DNA from: Rhodocollybia butyracea
Lineage: Eukaryota > Basidiomycota > Agaricomycetes > Agaricales > Omphalotaceae
NCBI GenBank assembly: GCA_015501585.1
Contig: JADNRY010000004.1
Span: 868,001 to 932,000, forward strand
Length of the DNA stretch: 64,000 nucleotides
Direction of reading: 5' to 3'
In this document: positions 24,174 to 36,804 of the stretch, piece by piece
Numbering within the stretch: the stretch's first letter is position 1
Layout of the letters: the number at the start of each line of letters is the position of its first letter
Notes under the pieces: model-generated
The model's input: only the letters and a program-made list of their open reading frames with translations
What the model was told of the DNA's origin: nothing
Database searches by the model: none
Translations under genes and position numbers: made by a program

Positions 24174-25051
24174 GTGGCGCATTAAGCCTGTAGGTACCAA
24201 ATGTAGAATATTTCGAGTTGGTGAATAGATTATCGTGAGCATGAGTTTCAAGGAACTTCTACACTAGGTTGGATCTCCACTTGCGCGTCTTCAGAGAATG
24301 GCATAAGCGGAAGTGTGTCCGGCTATTCGTGAATGGGACCATGCCGGTTAACCTAGTGTTAGCCTCCTCCATTTCCCCCAACCCTCTAAATGGGCAACAT
24401 GTGGCAATTGAGAATGCGCAAGACGATGAGTAATGGTCGATTGCTAATGTAATTAACGATATATTTCATTAGTAATAATTGATTTGCGCCTTTTTCCATA
24501 CACTTTTCCATACACACAAGCTACAGCAAGCTACACGCCCTGACTGAACCCAGCCCAACCTAACTAGTATATGCATATGTACAGGTATGAACCTGTAGTA
24601 TGAACCAAAAATTGCTACGCCCCTTGTCAACTGCACCCCTCAAACGGTGAACCAAAGTTTCGAACGCAAGCGTAACCAATTTGTTAAGAACCCTATGGCA
24701 AAAGTGATATGTAAACAGCAACTTGGCTCAGACCAACTCGAAGGACAGGCAATTACTAATTGGCACAGGGACACCTATGGCACTTCAATGCATAAAGAGA
24801 ACACCAATACCATAACATCAATTTGAGTAGTATGACTCAAATCGCCTTACGAAGTTGGGTAAAAGGAGGTTTTTTTCATGACATTTTACCCTCTCTCAGC
24901 AAGATTGTTCAGCAAGATTCGAAATTATTGATCACTTTTTATGGGTTAATTATCATGCGACCAGTTTAAAAAGGCTTGTTTTCTGCTCAAACTCGGTATC
25001 TTGTTACTTCGAACACTTAACATAACCACAACTCGCTCTATCCTTTGCAAC
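24174..25051. other. Intergenic between ene-reductase copies 2 and 3
   Basis: No gene or repeat recognised; holds the promoter of copy 3. The 3' flank of copy 2 diverges from that of copy 3 right after the stop codon. Confidence 0.5.
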
Positions 25052-26438
<1,387 letters not shown>

Positions 26439-26863
26439 ACACACCATTACTTATTAGATTCAAGTTCATGAGATAATTATTTAATACAGTAATAAATATG
26501 CTAATTTGATGCTAATTGCTTTTATCGAGTATTACAAAAGAGGCTTGGCCTCGCGTGAAGTGGGTCAATTCTGTCCAGTCCTGGAAACATGCGACATGGC
26601 ACACTCGACTCAACTGCGTCGGCTATAGATGTGAGGTTGCTTCGTAGAGCACGTAGACGTTTAAAATCTTCTAGACTGGGACTTTTAGCTCATAATGCAT
26701 TGCCAGTCTAACTTTCCTAATTACTTACGCGTCGCGTCGCGTTATCGGTTCTGGGCGTCTGATGCGCGTTTGTGGCACGTGATTTGATGGTCATTACGGC
26801 TTGCTTTCATTGTTTCTCTCTTTTCTCTTCCACGACGACATCTTCGCTCCATTGACAGCGCCA

Positions 26864-28057
26864 ATGGACTCTTCACTCAATCTCAACACACTAGCCAGTA
26901 CACTTCCCAGTCCTTATCAGAATGCTGAGAAAGATTTATTGAATAATTTCAAAGGTAATTTTATTGATTTTTTTTTGAGTCAATCTTGATTATTTTGTTT
27001 TAGCTGCTGCACTGAGCATTACCACGCTGTACCGCTCTTCTCGACATGCTTCGAAGAGAGCGTACAATGCCGGATATGCATCTGCGTGTAATGACCTCTT
27101 GCTGATGATCCAGCAAGGTGTTTCAGCTGAAGGGATTGAGCATACGCACAGCCATGATTCTCCGGGCGCGTCGTCGCCGATACCGACATTACCTGGTCAA
27201 GGACATGGAATGACCATAGGAAAGGTTATGGACTGGATAGAGGCTCGAATGGAAGCAATCAAGTCGCGCGAAGAGGAGGAAGATGAAGAGGAAGAAAGGG
27301 ATGGGGTTAAAGAACGAGGATCAACTGGAAACGTGAACTCCACTAGTTCTACGACAGCCCCAGCCAAGGCGGCCACAGTCTCGAAAGCACCGAGCTACGC
27401 CAATTCCCATCGACCAACGAGAGAACAGGTAAAGTTTTCTCTTTTCCCAATTTATTTGATTATCTAACAACATCTTAGGGTCCTAATCCAAGTAACGGAT
27501 TAGCTTCACAGTCTCAGCCTCCCTCTCAGGCTGCCTCTCCATCTCCACCTCCTGCAACTCTCCGACAGACGCAACGTGCTCATACAAAGCAAACTCTGTC
27601 CAAATGTATTTTACCTGCCAATCTTGAGATGCCCTCCGTCGAACGCTTTTCTCTCCCTAACTCTTCTGCATCCAATCTGGTATCCTCGGTGGAGCAACCG
27701 TCCATCTCGTCTCCAGCATTAACAATATCAGCTGTATCGTCACTCTCACCTTTCTCCGAGAATGTGTCCGCTGTTGCCGCAGGCGCAAAGCGACGTCATG
27801 CTGTTATGATGATGCTTGATCCTTCCTCGACTTCTTCGTCCCCTCCTTCCGTTGGTAGCTCAACATCGACTCCTGGAAGCAGTCCTGCCTTAGTGCATGG
27901 TCACGTACACAATGCGACCTCACGGAGACGAACCAGGAGTACGAGAAATAGCCACCAGAATCAGAATCTCGGTTTGAATCTCAATATAGGACTGGCTTCG
28001 GAAGCGATGGATATTGAGGAGGATGGGAGGGAGAGGAAACGAGTTACCCGACGCTGA
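26864..28057 (+). CDS. HAPSTR1/DUF4588-like stress-response protein
   Basis: Exons 26864-26954, 27004-27428 and 27479-28057 give 364 residues. Residues about 25-60 read NNFKAAALSITTLYRSSRHA and KRAYNAGYASACNDLLLMIQ, the core of the DUF4588 family (PF15251; human C16orf72, HAPSTR1, a HUWE1-associated stress-response regulator). A conserved IGKVMDWIEARMEAI follows. After it the protein is acidic (EEEEDEEEER), then Ser/Pro-rich and disordered, with a basic C-terminus (RRRTRSTRN, ending RKRVTRR) that may act as a nuclear signal. The start is the first ATG in frame with the conserved block. By homology it is likely a nuclear adaptor of an E3 ligase; that role is not shown in fungi as far as I know. 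Confidence 0.75.
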
Positions 28058-29308
28058 TGTTGAGGCGTCGTCTCTTTTGGTGTGGTAGACGATCGTTAAA
28101 TGAGTTTGTTCTTGTCTTTCTTTTTTCTTCATGACCATCATTAAATGCATTCATCACTCCATTTTGTAGTCAGTAGTAGACCATTCCTTCAATCTAACGA
28201 ACCGTGTATCAACAATTTTTCATTACCCTTAGTAGTAGCATTAGTACGTAGTACGTATCCTTTCTCTGTGAACTCTGCCAACTTTACTTTCCGCCTGGTT
28301 AGCTTTAATCTAAGTAGTTTCGCTGCTAAGTACAAATCTAACGTTCGCAAGTGTACGATTGGATTTAAACTAAAAATTCTCTCAATCCTTTCGATGCAGA
28401 CAATTGGAATCGAACGTACTTCAGATCCGGCTTCAATGCAGTATACGTTTCATTAGATATGAAAAGGTATGACTGTGACTGACAAGCGGTACTGGCTCTT
28501 TCGCATGCTTGTACAAGGTTGGCAGCACCCGTAGGCGAAATCCAGAAAGACGAATAGACCGCGGAGCTGAGTGATATCAACATCGAACGGAGGGAGAATT
28601 ATTGTCTACGAAAAGATGCCAGTTTATTCAAATACGGGAGGCTGTAGCAAGTAATACACGGACAATTAAAAGTGATTGTTACCCAGATGATTTTCATTCC
28701 CGCTGACTCAAAATTCGTGCCAGTCTTCCTATTTATCATGTAAACCACGGTCGACTCGACCATTTCCGAAGCTCATAATGTGACCGTTGGGTACTGTGCA
28801 AGTCTCAAGGGAAGAGACCACTGGCATCACCGATGTGGAATCCCATGCCCAATAGTAGAGGATCAATGCAAAAGAAAAGGAGACAGAAAATGCGTCAGAG
28901 TAGGAGCGTTCTGCGGAAACAAAGCGCGTTAGCTAAACGCGTGAAACTATGTCCCCAAGGAGCCTTTAGTCCGAGTCATAGCCTTGAGCTACCCTGACGC
29001 GGGCGTTGAGACTGAGGTCCGTTTCAGCGGGACTGTTATGTAGGATTTTCTGGAGCGGTGTGTGACATGAGAAATTCATGCAACACGCACGTTAACAAGA
29101 TGAAATTAAGTGACACCAGTGTTGCTGTGAAGTCAAGTCAAGGATGTCGAAGCAATGTCGACATGCTCAGGTACTGGCCAGTGCAAGCTGTCGCAAAGTC
29201 TAGGGAAGTTCGTGTTGACATGGCAAAGTCAGTTTGTCAATCGTGAACATTACGAGGGTAGATCCTTCAATAATCACAGCACTGGATATCCCGAAGATGA
29301 GTACACCG
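28058..29308. other. Gene-free stretch
   Basis: 3' flanks of two convergent genes. No gene, tRNA or repeat recognised; a short TAGTAGCATTAGTACGTAGTA stretch near 28230 is only locally repetitive. Confidence 0.5.
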
Positions 29309-30370
29309 TCAAGTCTGGGACTTCAATTCCTTTCGATACATATAACCTGGAAAACGCTCAAACCCACAATATATAGTCTTCTCCAATACTAACTTGTATC
29401 CAAAATTCTTTGTGTATAATCTTCTAGCACTGGGCTGATAGAAACTTGTTCGTAATATTATGGCAGAAACGTTGAGTTTGCTGTTCCTAGCATGCGCTTC
29501 GCATGCTTCCACAAGTGCGTTGGCGATACCTCGTCTACGGTGGTGGGGAGAGACGCACATGCGACATAATTCGGCGAGATCAGGCTGGATGTCCAGGGGA
29601 GGATGCAACTCGTCTGCGAGACGACTCAGAATATGAAGACGGTATGATATGGAGTAAGACTGACCGAGGCTTATACACCCAACGATAGCTGATCGTCCTG
29701 TTGAAGGATTTATCTCCTCTGCTACCCAAAAAGCTTTCTTCCCTGTCGGCTCAAGCTCCGGGTCGTTCTCTTCTGCATTCGAAACGCGATTGACTGGACG
29801 AAGTTCGTAATGTTTAGGGATGTCTTTCAAGTCCTCTCGGAGGCAGTTGTAACAAAAGCGCGCGAAGAAAGCCACAGAACTGTATATCACGCAGCAGAGG
29901 TACGAGAACGCCAAGAGTGCCAGTGTCCCCGCCCCTACTGCTATCTTTCCAGAATGATTTGAAGTCCCCTGAGTCCAGGAAAATGGGAACAATATAGCAA
30001 TCTCGATTGCTATCGAAAGAATAAGAAGTGCGAAAGCACCATGGAAAGCAGGAGTTCGGATGGTGACAGAGAGATGCGCTCGAGCTGGAGAGTCTTCTGT
30101 GAGTACGGAAAGCACATCAGTAAAGGTAAGCTTAAATAAAGCTAGTAACGTACTCCCAGTTATAAAGCAGATCCTAAAAAGCTTTCGAATGGCATCCGAG
30201 TCAGATTTTCGAGCTATTCTGACGCGTACAAAGGGCGCGCTGTTCGAACTAAGGTCCAGATTCTGACTGTCAGCGAAACTGCTAATGAACATTCCAATGA
30301 TATACTGGGTCGTCAGAAAGCGGGATGTATTGTGGCGGCTTTGAACATTAAATACTGCACTGCACATCAT
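29309..30370 (-). CDS. Membrane-associated GNAT N-acetyltransferase
   Basis: Single-exon gene of 353 codons. The C-terminal half is a GNAT domain: ELCRMCVSPHHRRRGIANAL includes the acetyl-CoA-binding RRRGIA (R-x-x-G-x-A) motif, followed by ACEAHARNSKLNVSAIIL and a Tyr-containing FYQPSARRLYTKNFGYKL. The N-terminal half has two or three hydrophobic segments (about residues 69-88; 111-130, FALLILSIAIEIAILFPF; 145-172, LALLAFSYLCCVIYSSVAF), so it should be embedded in a membrane. This layout resembles the NAT8-like group. The substrate is unknown. Translation could start at 30370 or at the in-frame ATG at 30292 (MFISSFADS). Confidence 0.7.
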   Translation of the reverse strand: MMCSAVFNVQSRHNTSRFLTTQYIIGMFISSFADSQNLDLSSNSAPFVRVRIARKSDSDAIRKLFRICFITGSTLLALFKLTFTDVLSVLTEDSPARAHLSVTIRTPAFHGAFALLILSIAIEIAILFPFSWTQGTSNHSGKIAVGAGTLALLAFSYLCCVIYSSVAFFARFCYNCLREDLKDIPKHYELRPVNRVSNAEENDPELEPTGKKAFWVAEEINPSTGRSAIVGCISLGQSYSISYRLHILSRLADELHPPLDIQPDLAELCRMCVSPHHRRRGIANALVEACEAHARNSKLNVSAIILRTSFYQPSARRLYTKNFGYKLVLEKTIYCGFERFPGYMYRKELKSQT

Positions 30371-30766
30371 GCCGTCTTGATTGTCTGCTGTCAGGCTGAC
30401 TCAGGCAGTCGTTCAAGCCAGAGCCACGAAATAGGAGTGAACATTGATATCATTGGATACAGTAGTCTCGATAATCCTGATAGGAGGAGGTGGTCGTAAC
30501 GAAGCAACATCGCTTGGGTGAGCGCTTATACGAAACTATGGTTCTATTAAATATTTGTCTAAAGTTGTTCTAACTTCTAAGGCATATACAAGGCATGTCG
30601 CTGGTCTGTCGCTAGTCTATCACAGAATGCTCAGCACTCAACTAAAAAAACATAGAGGATCATTAGTTCATAACAAAATCCAAACTAATCAGAAGGAAGA
30701 CGTACCCAACAGAATTTAGATAAAATCATAAAAATAAGAGCGCCGAGCCTGTTCATCGTTCAAATG

Positions 30767-31133
30767 TTCAAGGATGTCGACTTCTGCCAAATAAACGATT
30801 GATTAGAGGGAATAAAACATATAACAAGCCTCTGAGTCATACCGACGAATGCTACGACGATGCTGAGGTTTGCTAGACGAGTCTGGCTCCCCGAAAAGCG
30901 AACTCACAAAGGAGAGCGCTGACTTTTCGTTTTGTTCGGTAACATCTGAACTGGATACAAGTTTAGACATGCAGAAGATCTTTTTTCGTATAATCGGCGT
31001 ACCTCCTTCCAACGGTGGTATTTTCCGAGATTTTCTCATCAGATTCGGGTAAAACATCTCTTATCGCAAGCGACGGTGCCGCAGCCACGTAAGTGGCAAA
31101 TAAGACGATAGAAGCAACGGTGGAGAAACGCAT
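30767..31133 (-). CDS. Candidate small secreted protein
   Basis: The ATG at 31133 starts a clear signal peptide (MRFSTVASIVLFATYVAAAP). Exon 1 (31133-31003) joins exon 2 (30950-30843) in frame. The short mature part has dibasic sites (RR near the end; HRRSIRR),, which are possible Kex2-type processing sites. A third exon from 30783 would end the protein after RSRHP. A different phase of the same exon reads EVDILEHLNDEQARRSYFYD, which looks more protein-like, so the last junction is uncertain. Few cysteines. No family recognised. Could be a secreted effector-like or processed peptide; expression evidence is needed to fix the 3' end. Confidence 0.5.
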
Positions 31134-32217
31134 ATTCCAGATAACAAGCAAGGACAAGAGAGAGCAGAGGACAGACGGGAGGTTGGAAGGAAACGACCAA
31201 AAGGCGTGCCATACTTATACACTCAGTTGCCATAAAGCGACTATAATTGATGTCGTTGCCTTGCACCGCGATGTCAGCGCGCATTAACGGTCATTTTGCG
31301 ATATAACGTCAACTGAAAGATGTAACTCGCTGAAATGATCCAGAAATGGGCAAGCTTGAGGAAGCTTGAGAGGTCGGAGAGTGCTGTGAGCGATCCGAGC
31401 ACGTCCAGTGGGGGAACTAAGAAGGAAGTAGCGTTTTGGAGCCTCGGATTTGCTGCAGAAGGGTAACGGCATTGCTTCAGCCGTACTAGTGCCGCACTGG
31501 TTACGGGCCGAAGGATAGTTTCCGGCACTGCGCACTGCGACCTGCTTGGATAGGCTAACCTCAGAAGTCAGGGACTGCAAGTTTAACAGATTTGTGAGTT
31601 CATACAACCTCTGAGTTTCCGGACAATCGAGGCTCCGATTTACAGGAACATTCTCTGGTCGAAGACGCTTTCCTTGACCATTTAGTAGCAGCCAATCAAC
31701 TTCGCTTCCTTCGTGTTTAGGATTCCTGTATCTTCAAGTAAAGCTACTGACAACAGTCATTTTGGTGTCCAGCAGGTTGTCAAATAGTCCGAGCTGTGCA
31801 GCTAGTTCGGGAAGAATCCTCTTGACTTGACCAATAGAACGTTGCATGACACACGCGTCTGCACAACACAAGAGGAATCCATATTTCGTATACCTAAAAA
31901 TCGAGCTTCCGATTAAAGCCTCATCGTTTTCTGAACCGAAGCACCGATAGAGAACACAAATGCTCTTCGTCCAAGATACCTAGGTCGTTCAGAATGCTGA
32001 ACGTTTGTCGGAAATAGTCGAAGGTTGAGTATCACTCGGTGCTTTCTTGGGTTTATGTGGATATTACATAGAACGACGTAAGGCACCCTGGAATGAAAAA
32101 TACATGGATATAGATGGGAAATGAATTACAGCTACTGCAAATCGTTGAGATATTTAGCTGTCGAAGGGGAGGAACATTCGTACCTTGAGCTAAGCATGAG
32201 CTCTATCGGAACTAGTA
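31134..32217. other. Gene-free stretch between small secreted protein and MAD3
   Basis: No gene recognised with confidence. The minus strand near 31890-32000 has a short open run (ILNDLGILDEEHLCSLSVLR) interrupted soon after; it may be a fragment of an old gene. Confidence 0.4.
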
Positions 32218-33615
32218 CTACTGACCCGGTGTGGTATCGTAATTCTTCAGTGGGTCCTTGCGAAGGGCTTCAGCCTCGGAGGTCGGAGATTGAACATCAG
32301 CTTTCTTGGGCTTCATAATCGACCCAGGTGCCGAGGGAAATGGTGAGGTGATTGTAGACTTATCAAAAAGAGAAAAGAAAATTCAATCAGGAGCAGCCTC
32401 GAAATAAGAAACTATATACTCACCTCGTCACGGAAAGGTGTAAACCTTGGGGTAGATGGAGCGGTTGTTGGCTTTGAGTCTGGTTCTACAAAGGGAGTGA
32501 ATGAACTTCCTTTGGGAGTGCTCGGCGGGCGCGATGTTGTAGAGACGAATGGTGGCGGCGGCGGTGGCATTTCGTCGGGTCCTGGGTCCCTATAAGGCAC
32601 GATTGTCGAACCCGAGGAGCCAGACGCTAATCTCTTCGTTTTCCCAGCCTGTTTCAACGTTGTACCAGCAAGCTTCTTCGTCTCTGGAATGTTCTCTTTG
32701 ACCCTCGTCTTACGTGTTCCAATATCTGGCCACGCGTTCATCTCCATTTCCGCAGACTGGGCAGCAGACCCTGACGGATCTACAAAGATCCGCAAGGGCG
32801 CATTGGGCGCATTGTGAAGTCGAGTTTGAGCAGGAATTGAGGGAAGAGGGGCAGCAGGGGTGGAAGCTGTACTAGCAAGAGCTCTTCGCGTAGTGGATGT
32901 TATTGGTCCAGCAGGAGCAGCATCAATCTGGGGCAGAGCAGAAGACATCATCCGCTTCTGGAAGTCTGTGTATCGGCCCTTGAGATGATCCAATGGCGAC
33001 GCTTTGCGAGCGATACCCAAACAATAAACGTCATCAGCTTCCTTCCGTCTGTGGAAGACTTCTTCAGTGAGTCGGAAACCAATAAATGCTAGGCACACAC
33101 CTGCCATCTCGTTCTAATATAGCGGCGTACTCTTCGTACAGGATTGCGAGCTCGACCCCAATATCATTCGCGAGCAGGAAGCGGTAAATGATGGTGGGTT
33201 TCTCGACGAAGCTAGCATAAAGCATCCAAAGTTTCAGATACTTCATTTCCTTTCTCCACTTCCCACCTCTGTCTTCTTTCAGCACACGCGTAGCTTCTTC
33301 CAAAAGTTCCAACAAGCCTGACTCGGCGCTATGGCCTTGCGGATAATTCTCAAGTGTCCAGTTCACTAAAATGCAGTAGGCTTCCAATGGGTCATCATCT
33401 TCGTCTTCCAAAGCCATTTCTACGTTTATTCGTAGCCTGTGACGAGTCGCAACCAGTTTTGATTCTCTTTGAGCATAAGGAGTAGCAAGAACGGAGGAGA
33501 GCGAAGTGACGCGACGTCCCGAGGCCAGTGGCTGGATGTTTTCTTTGGCGGCTTCAAGTACATCACAGTCAACTACTGCGTTAAAGCTGCTACTGAACAC
33601 GTCCTCTGTCGACAT
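32218..33615 (-). CDS. MAD3: Spindle-assembly checkpoint protein Mad3/BubR1
   Basis: Exons 33615-33101, 33048-32424 and 32358-32218 give 426 residues. It carries the Mad3/BUB1 homology region I, a TPR-like fold (about residues 45-190: LRINVEMALEDEDDDPLEAY, WRKEMKYLKLWMLYASF, GRRKEADDVYCLGIARKA). Two KEN boxes are visible, at residues 24-26 (AAKENIQ) and 289-291 (VKENIPET). The first KEN box normally blocks APC/C-Cdc20. The C-terminus is disordered and has no kinase domain, which separates Mad3 from Bub1. It acts in the mitotic checkpoint complex with Mad2, Bub3 and Cdc20. All introns are GT-AG and phases agree. The last exon ends EAEALRKDPLKNY plus a few residues. Confidence 0.88.
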
Positions 33616-34852
33616 GGCTAAAAAGAAAGAAAATTCAGTGATTCAGAATCAATGACAGTCACAAAGTAACGCGAACTTGTTTCACGTGATCGAGTGGCTC
33701 AATGATTCGTGACGGTGGTGACTCAGTTTCTGTCTTCGATGGCCCTTTTGTCTTGTTTCTAGTCGTAAACTTTGCTTCGATGGCCCTTGCAGGAATTACA
33801 GTTCTGGACCTATCGATGATATCCGCGGGGTGTAACGAACTCGAACTGAACGGCATCGTTTTGCTTTAAAGTTGCCATTACTTTCATAAGTATCTCTACA
33901 TAAAAATTCAGGAGCCCAGTCCAGTCGACTCACGCCCAGGCTTCAATGGCATTCTCTCGATCTCTACCATGAATTACTTTTCTCAGCATTGCTTTTTTGC
34001 ACCTGCAACTCTTGTTGTTCACCTATATCAGATCTAGAGCCAATCTGGAGCATCAATACTACTTGGACCACAAAATATCGCCATAGACTTGGAAAATCTG
34101 GCGCTACTTGCACCTCCCGCTACAGAGACATTTCGTACATGAAAAAATGCCCTATCTCTGAGTCCCATGCGATTGGAGAATGGTGGGTACTAGTGGTTTC
34201 TACGGTGTGATATCGGAGTTGGTCTGAAGATGTCCTTCTAGTCAACACATGGCCGTACCCGCTGAACTCTCCAGTCAGTAAAACGTACAACTGCAGCCTC
34301 TTATCTTCTCAACAGTTCATAGGCGTAAACACGAGCTTCGAACCCGTTAGGTGCGTAGGTCTCTTCAGTACTCCTCGTATCTCTTGCTGAAATTCAAGAA
34401 CAGAGAACTTCATTGGCACAGTTCCGATTAATCCGATATTGAAAGACAATTCCGCACCTAATTCTAGTGAGCATACGCGCTAAAGGTATATTCGTCATTG
34501 AGCAAAGCTTAATCTATGACTCTACGGGAAACACCGCGTCAGTACGATTACTCCAGATGATTTGTATATGTTGGAGATGCGGTACGTGAATGAACGCCGT
34601 TCTTTTCTTTCCTTGATGTTGTTCCTTCAGAGCCAGGACGGTGTATTTTTGCACCCCTCTGGGAAACCCCACTCAATACAAGCGAAGAATAACTCTCGGA
34701 GCGCCGCAGAGTCTTATTTTTGTCACAGGAAGTTTTCAGAAGATGATACATTTCTTCTGGCTGACTTGGAATCTGGTCGAATTTATGATTTCGGTGCGGA
34801 AGTGATACGAGTGAATCCGACCAGATTCCAGAGAAGGAATTGTACATTTTTG
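33616..34852. other. Gene-free stretch, MAD3 promoter side
   Basis: Upstream of MAD3 on the minus strand. A 65-codon frame at 33856-33659 (MPFSSSSLHPADIIDRSRTV) has no recognisable family; it could be a small gene but has no supporting evidence. Nothing else recognised. Confidence 0.4.
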
Positions 34853-34861
34853 GAAGTGGGG

Positions 34862-35115
34862 TAGTCTCGTGATACCATCCGTTTCCGGTGAAACCCATAA
34901 ATGGGTAGTACCCCGTCAACGTCTGGGCTTTTCCACGGTCAGTTTGGCAGGTCGTTGCTTTCCGTGCGCATCGGACTCTCAGTTACCGTGTAGAAATTTT
35001 CTTTGAGCGCATACGGGGTGATATCACTACAGTCGGAACTCAAAAAGGCTTCCGACTGTAGTGCAAGGTGGCTCGTATTCAAGTTAAATAGCTATTATTT
35101 ACAACGAAACATTAA
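34862..35115 (+). repeat. Left terminal inverted repeat of the MULE-like element
   Basis: 254 bp; the reverse complement of 35517-35770 with only a few mismatches (for example GTGTAGAAATTTTC versus GTGTGGGAATTTTC). Confidence 0.8.
35025..35063. repeat. Hairpin inside the terminal repeat
   Basis: CACTACAGTCGGAA and TTCCGACTGTAGTG are perfect complements separated by 11 bases. The mirror copy lies at about 35569-35607 in the right arm. Confidence 0.7.
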
Positions 35116-35516
35116 AATACACTTTGTAAACTATGTAGTTACCAATTACAGTCTGTCTCCACCTCTGTGGCAGATCCACTAGTAGCTGCCATGTCCTCGA
35201 TGCTATAAGCTACAATGGCATCTCGTGTAGGCTCACCATCCCTACTCCTGATGCAAGCTTAAGCTTAACACATGTATTATCTAAAAAGCGAGACTCGCCT
35301 CATTGCGGGGCAAATGCAGTTACTGGTCCATCATAGCCTCCTGCAAAGCGCCGCAAGCAAGCTGTACCTGCACTATATGATGTAGCACTTGATTTTCTCG
35401 TAGATGAATTTATTCCTACAGGTGCAGCTACTGGAACACAGATTAACTTTGACTCGATCACAATGTAGTCTTATTCTTGCTTCGATACCCTTTCAAAACC
35501 TTTAATAGCCTAGTAA

Positions 35517-35770
35517 TTAATGTTTCGTTGTAAATAATAGCTATTTAACTTGAATACGAGCCACCTTGCACTACAGTCGGAAGCCTTTTTGAGTTCCGAC
35601 TGTAGTGATATCATCCCGTATGCGCTCAAAGAAAATTCCCACACGGTAACTGAGAGTCCGATGCACACGGAAAGCAACGACCTGCCAAACCGACCGTGGA
35701 AAAGCCCAGACGTTGACGGGGTACTACCCATTTATGGGTTTCACCGGAAACGGATGGTATCACGAGACTA
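35517..35770 (-). repeat. Right terminal inverted repeat of the MULE-like element
   Basis: 254 bp, mirror of the left arm, followed by the target duplication GAAGTGGGG at 35771-35779. Confidence 0.8.
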
Positions 35771-35779
35771 GAAGTGGGG

Positions 35780-36643
35780 TTGTAGTTCATGTTCTATTTG
35801 GGGTAGTTCATGTTCTACCGGCGCTGTATACTGATTCATGATTTGGCTTCACCTCCCCCTGATAATGTCGAGTCCGATCCAGTAACTTCCCAACGATACT
35901 AAAAATCCCTACACATTTCCACTATCGAAAGTACTCCTTCAGCAGTACCGTGAGTGGTAAGAGAATTGACTGTGCATCGTTTACCGTTGCGGGAAAGATC
36001 AGTGTCGGGGTTTTGGTTGGTGTGGGGGTATGAGGTAGTCTGAGGCAACCAACCGACTTACTTAATGAAGCATTTGGGCAACTTCATGTGTGCAGCATGG
36101 CTACGAAACAGTGGCATCCTCATGTCCCGGAATGGACTTACTTTATGTGCGAGGAATCTATTTTACTTGATTGAGCTAGCTTCGGATTTCACTCCTGGGA
36201 TAACAGCACCGACTTGCTCCGATTCCAAGTTAGAATGCCTTCTTTTAGTGAGTGTACGAGATTAAGACCAGCAACGGTATCACTTGACCACTGGATAAGC
36301 ACTATGGGAGAAGACTAGCAGTACACCACTTAAGTTTCTAGAGATTTCCAGATCACACGAATCGGAACCAGCGTCAGCGCCTTGATTTTAATCGATTCCA
36401 AGTCTAGCTCAGGATATACTTATCTTTGACACAATGGCTGGCCCTGAGGCCACACCGAATTTTCGGATGAGTTTATCTCTTCGTTAAATGAGCAAAACTC
36501 TAGAAGTTGTTTGAGAAGAAAGGTCTCCTGTTACGATCGAATCTAGATTCAGCATCCTGGCATGCTATCGTGCAGTCTCCCGAGACGAAATTCGAGGTAG
36601 TCATGTAATTATAACATTGTTGGGAAACGGAAGGCAGAAGCAG
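35780..36643. other. Gene-free stretch left of the tandem duplication
   Basis: No gene recognised. The duplicated unit starts at about 36644 (ATATCATTATG). Confidence 0.5.
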
Positions 36644-36804
36644 ATATCATTATGCATCATCAGTAGGAGAGGTTCCCGAAACACCTAAAAGCCTTCATAT
36701 CACCTCCGTCTTTAACGTACGGTATCACAGTTAAAAATACAACCTATAGTTTCTGGAGCAACACCGATATTCTCGTGATAGAATCATAAATCTATCAAGC
36801 TCTT

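Larger units (their letters stand above)
34862..35770. mobile_element. MULE-like non-autonomous element with 254-bp TIRs
   Basis: Inverted repeats at 34862-35115 and 35517-35770 match almost base for base; the ends are TAGTCTCGTGATACC and its complement. A direct 9-bp duplication GAAGTGGGG borders it (34853-34861 and 35771-35779). Long terminal inverted repeats with a 9-bp target duplication are the hallmark of Mutator-like elements. The 401-bp interior has no open frame of note, so the element depends on a transposase elsewhere. Each arm contains its own small hairpin (see separate entry). Confidence 0.8.

Noticed and set aside
34548..34919. 123-codon minus frame overlapping the left end of the MULE-like element
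   Set aside because: It runs across the target duplication into the terminal repeat, and its start is made by the element itself; no family recognised.
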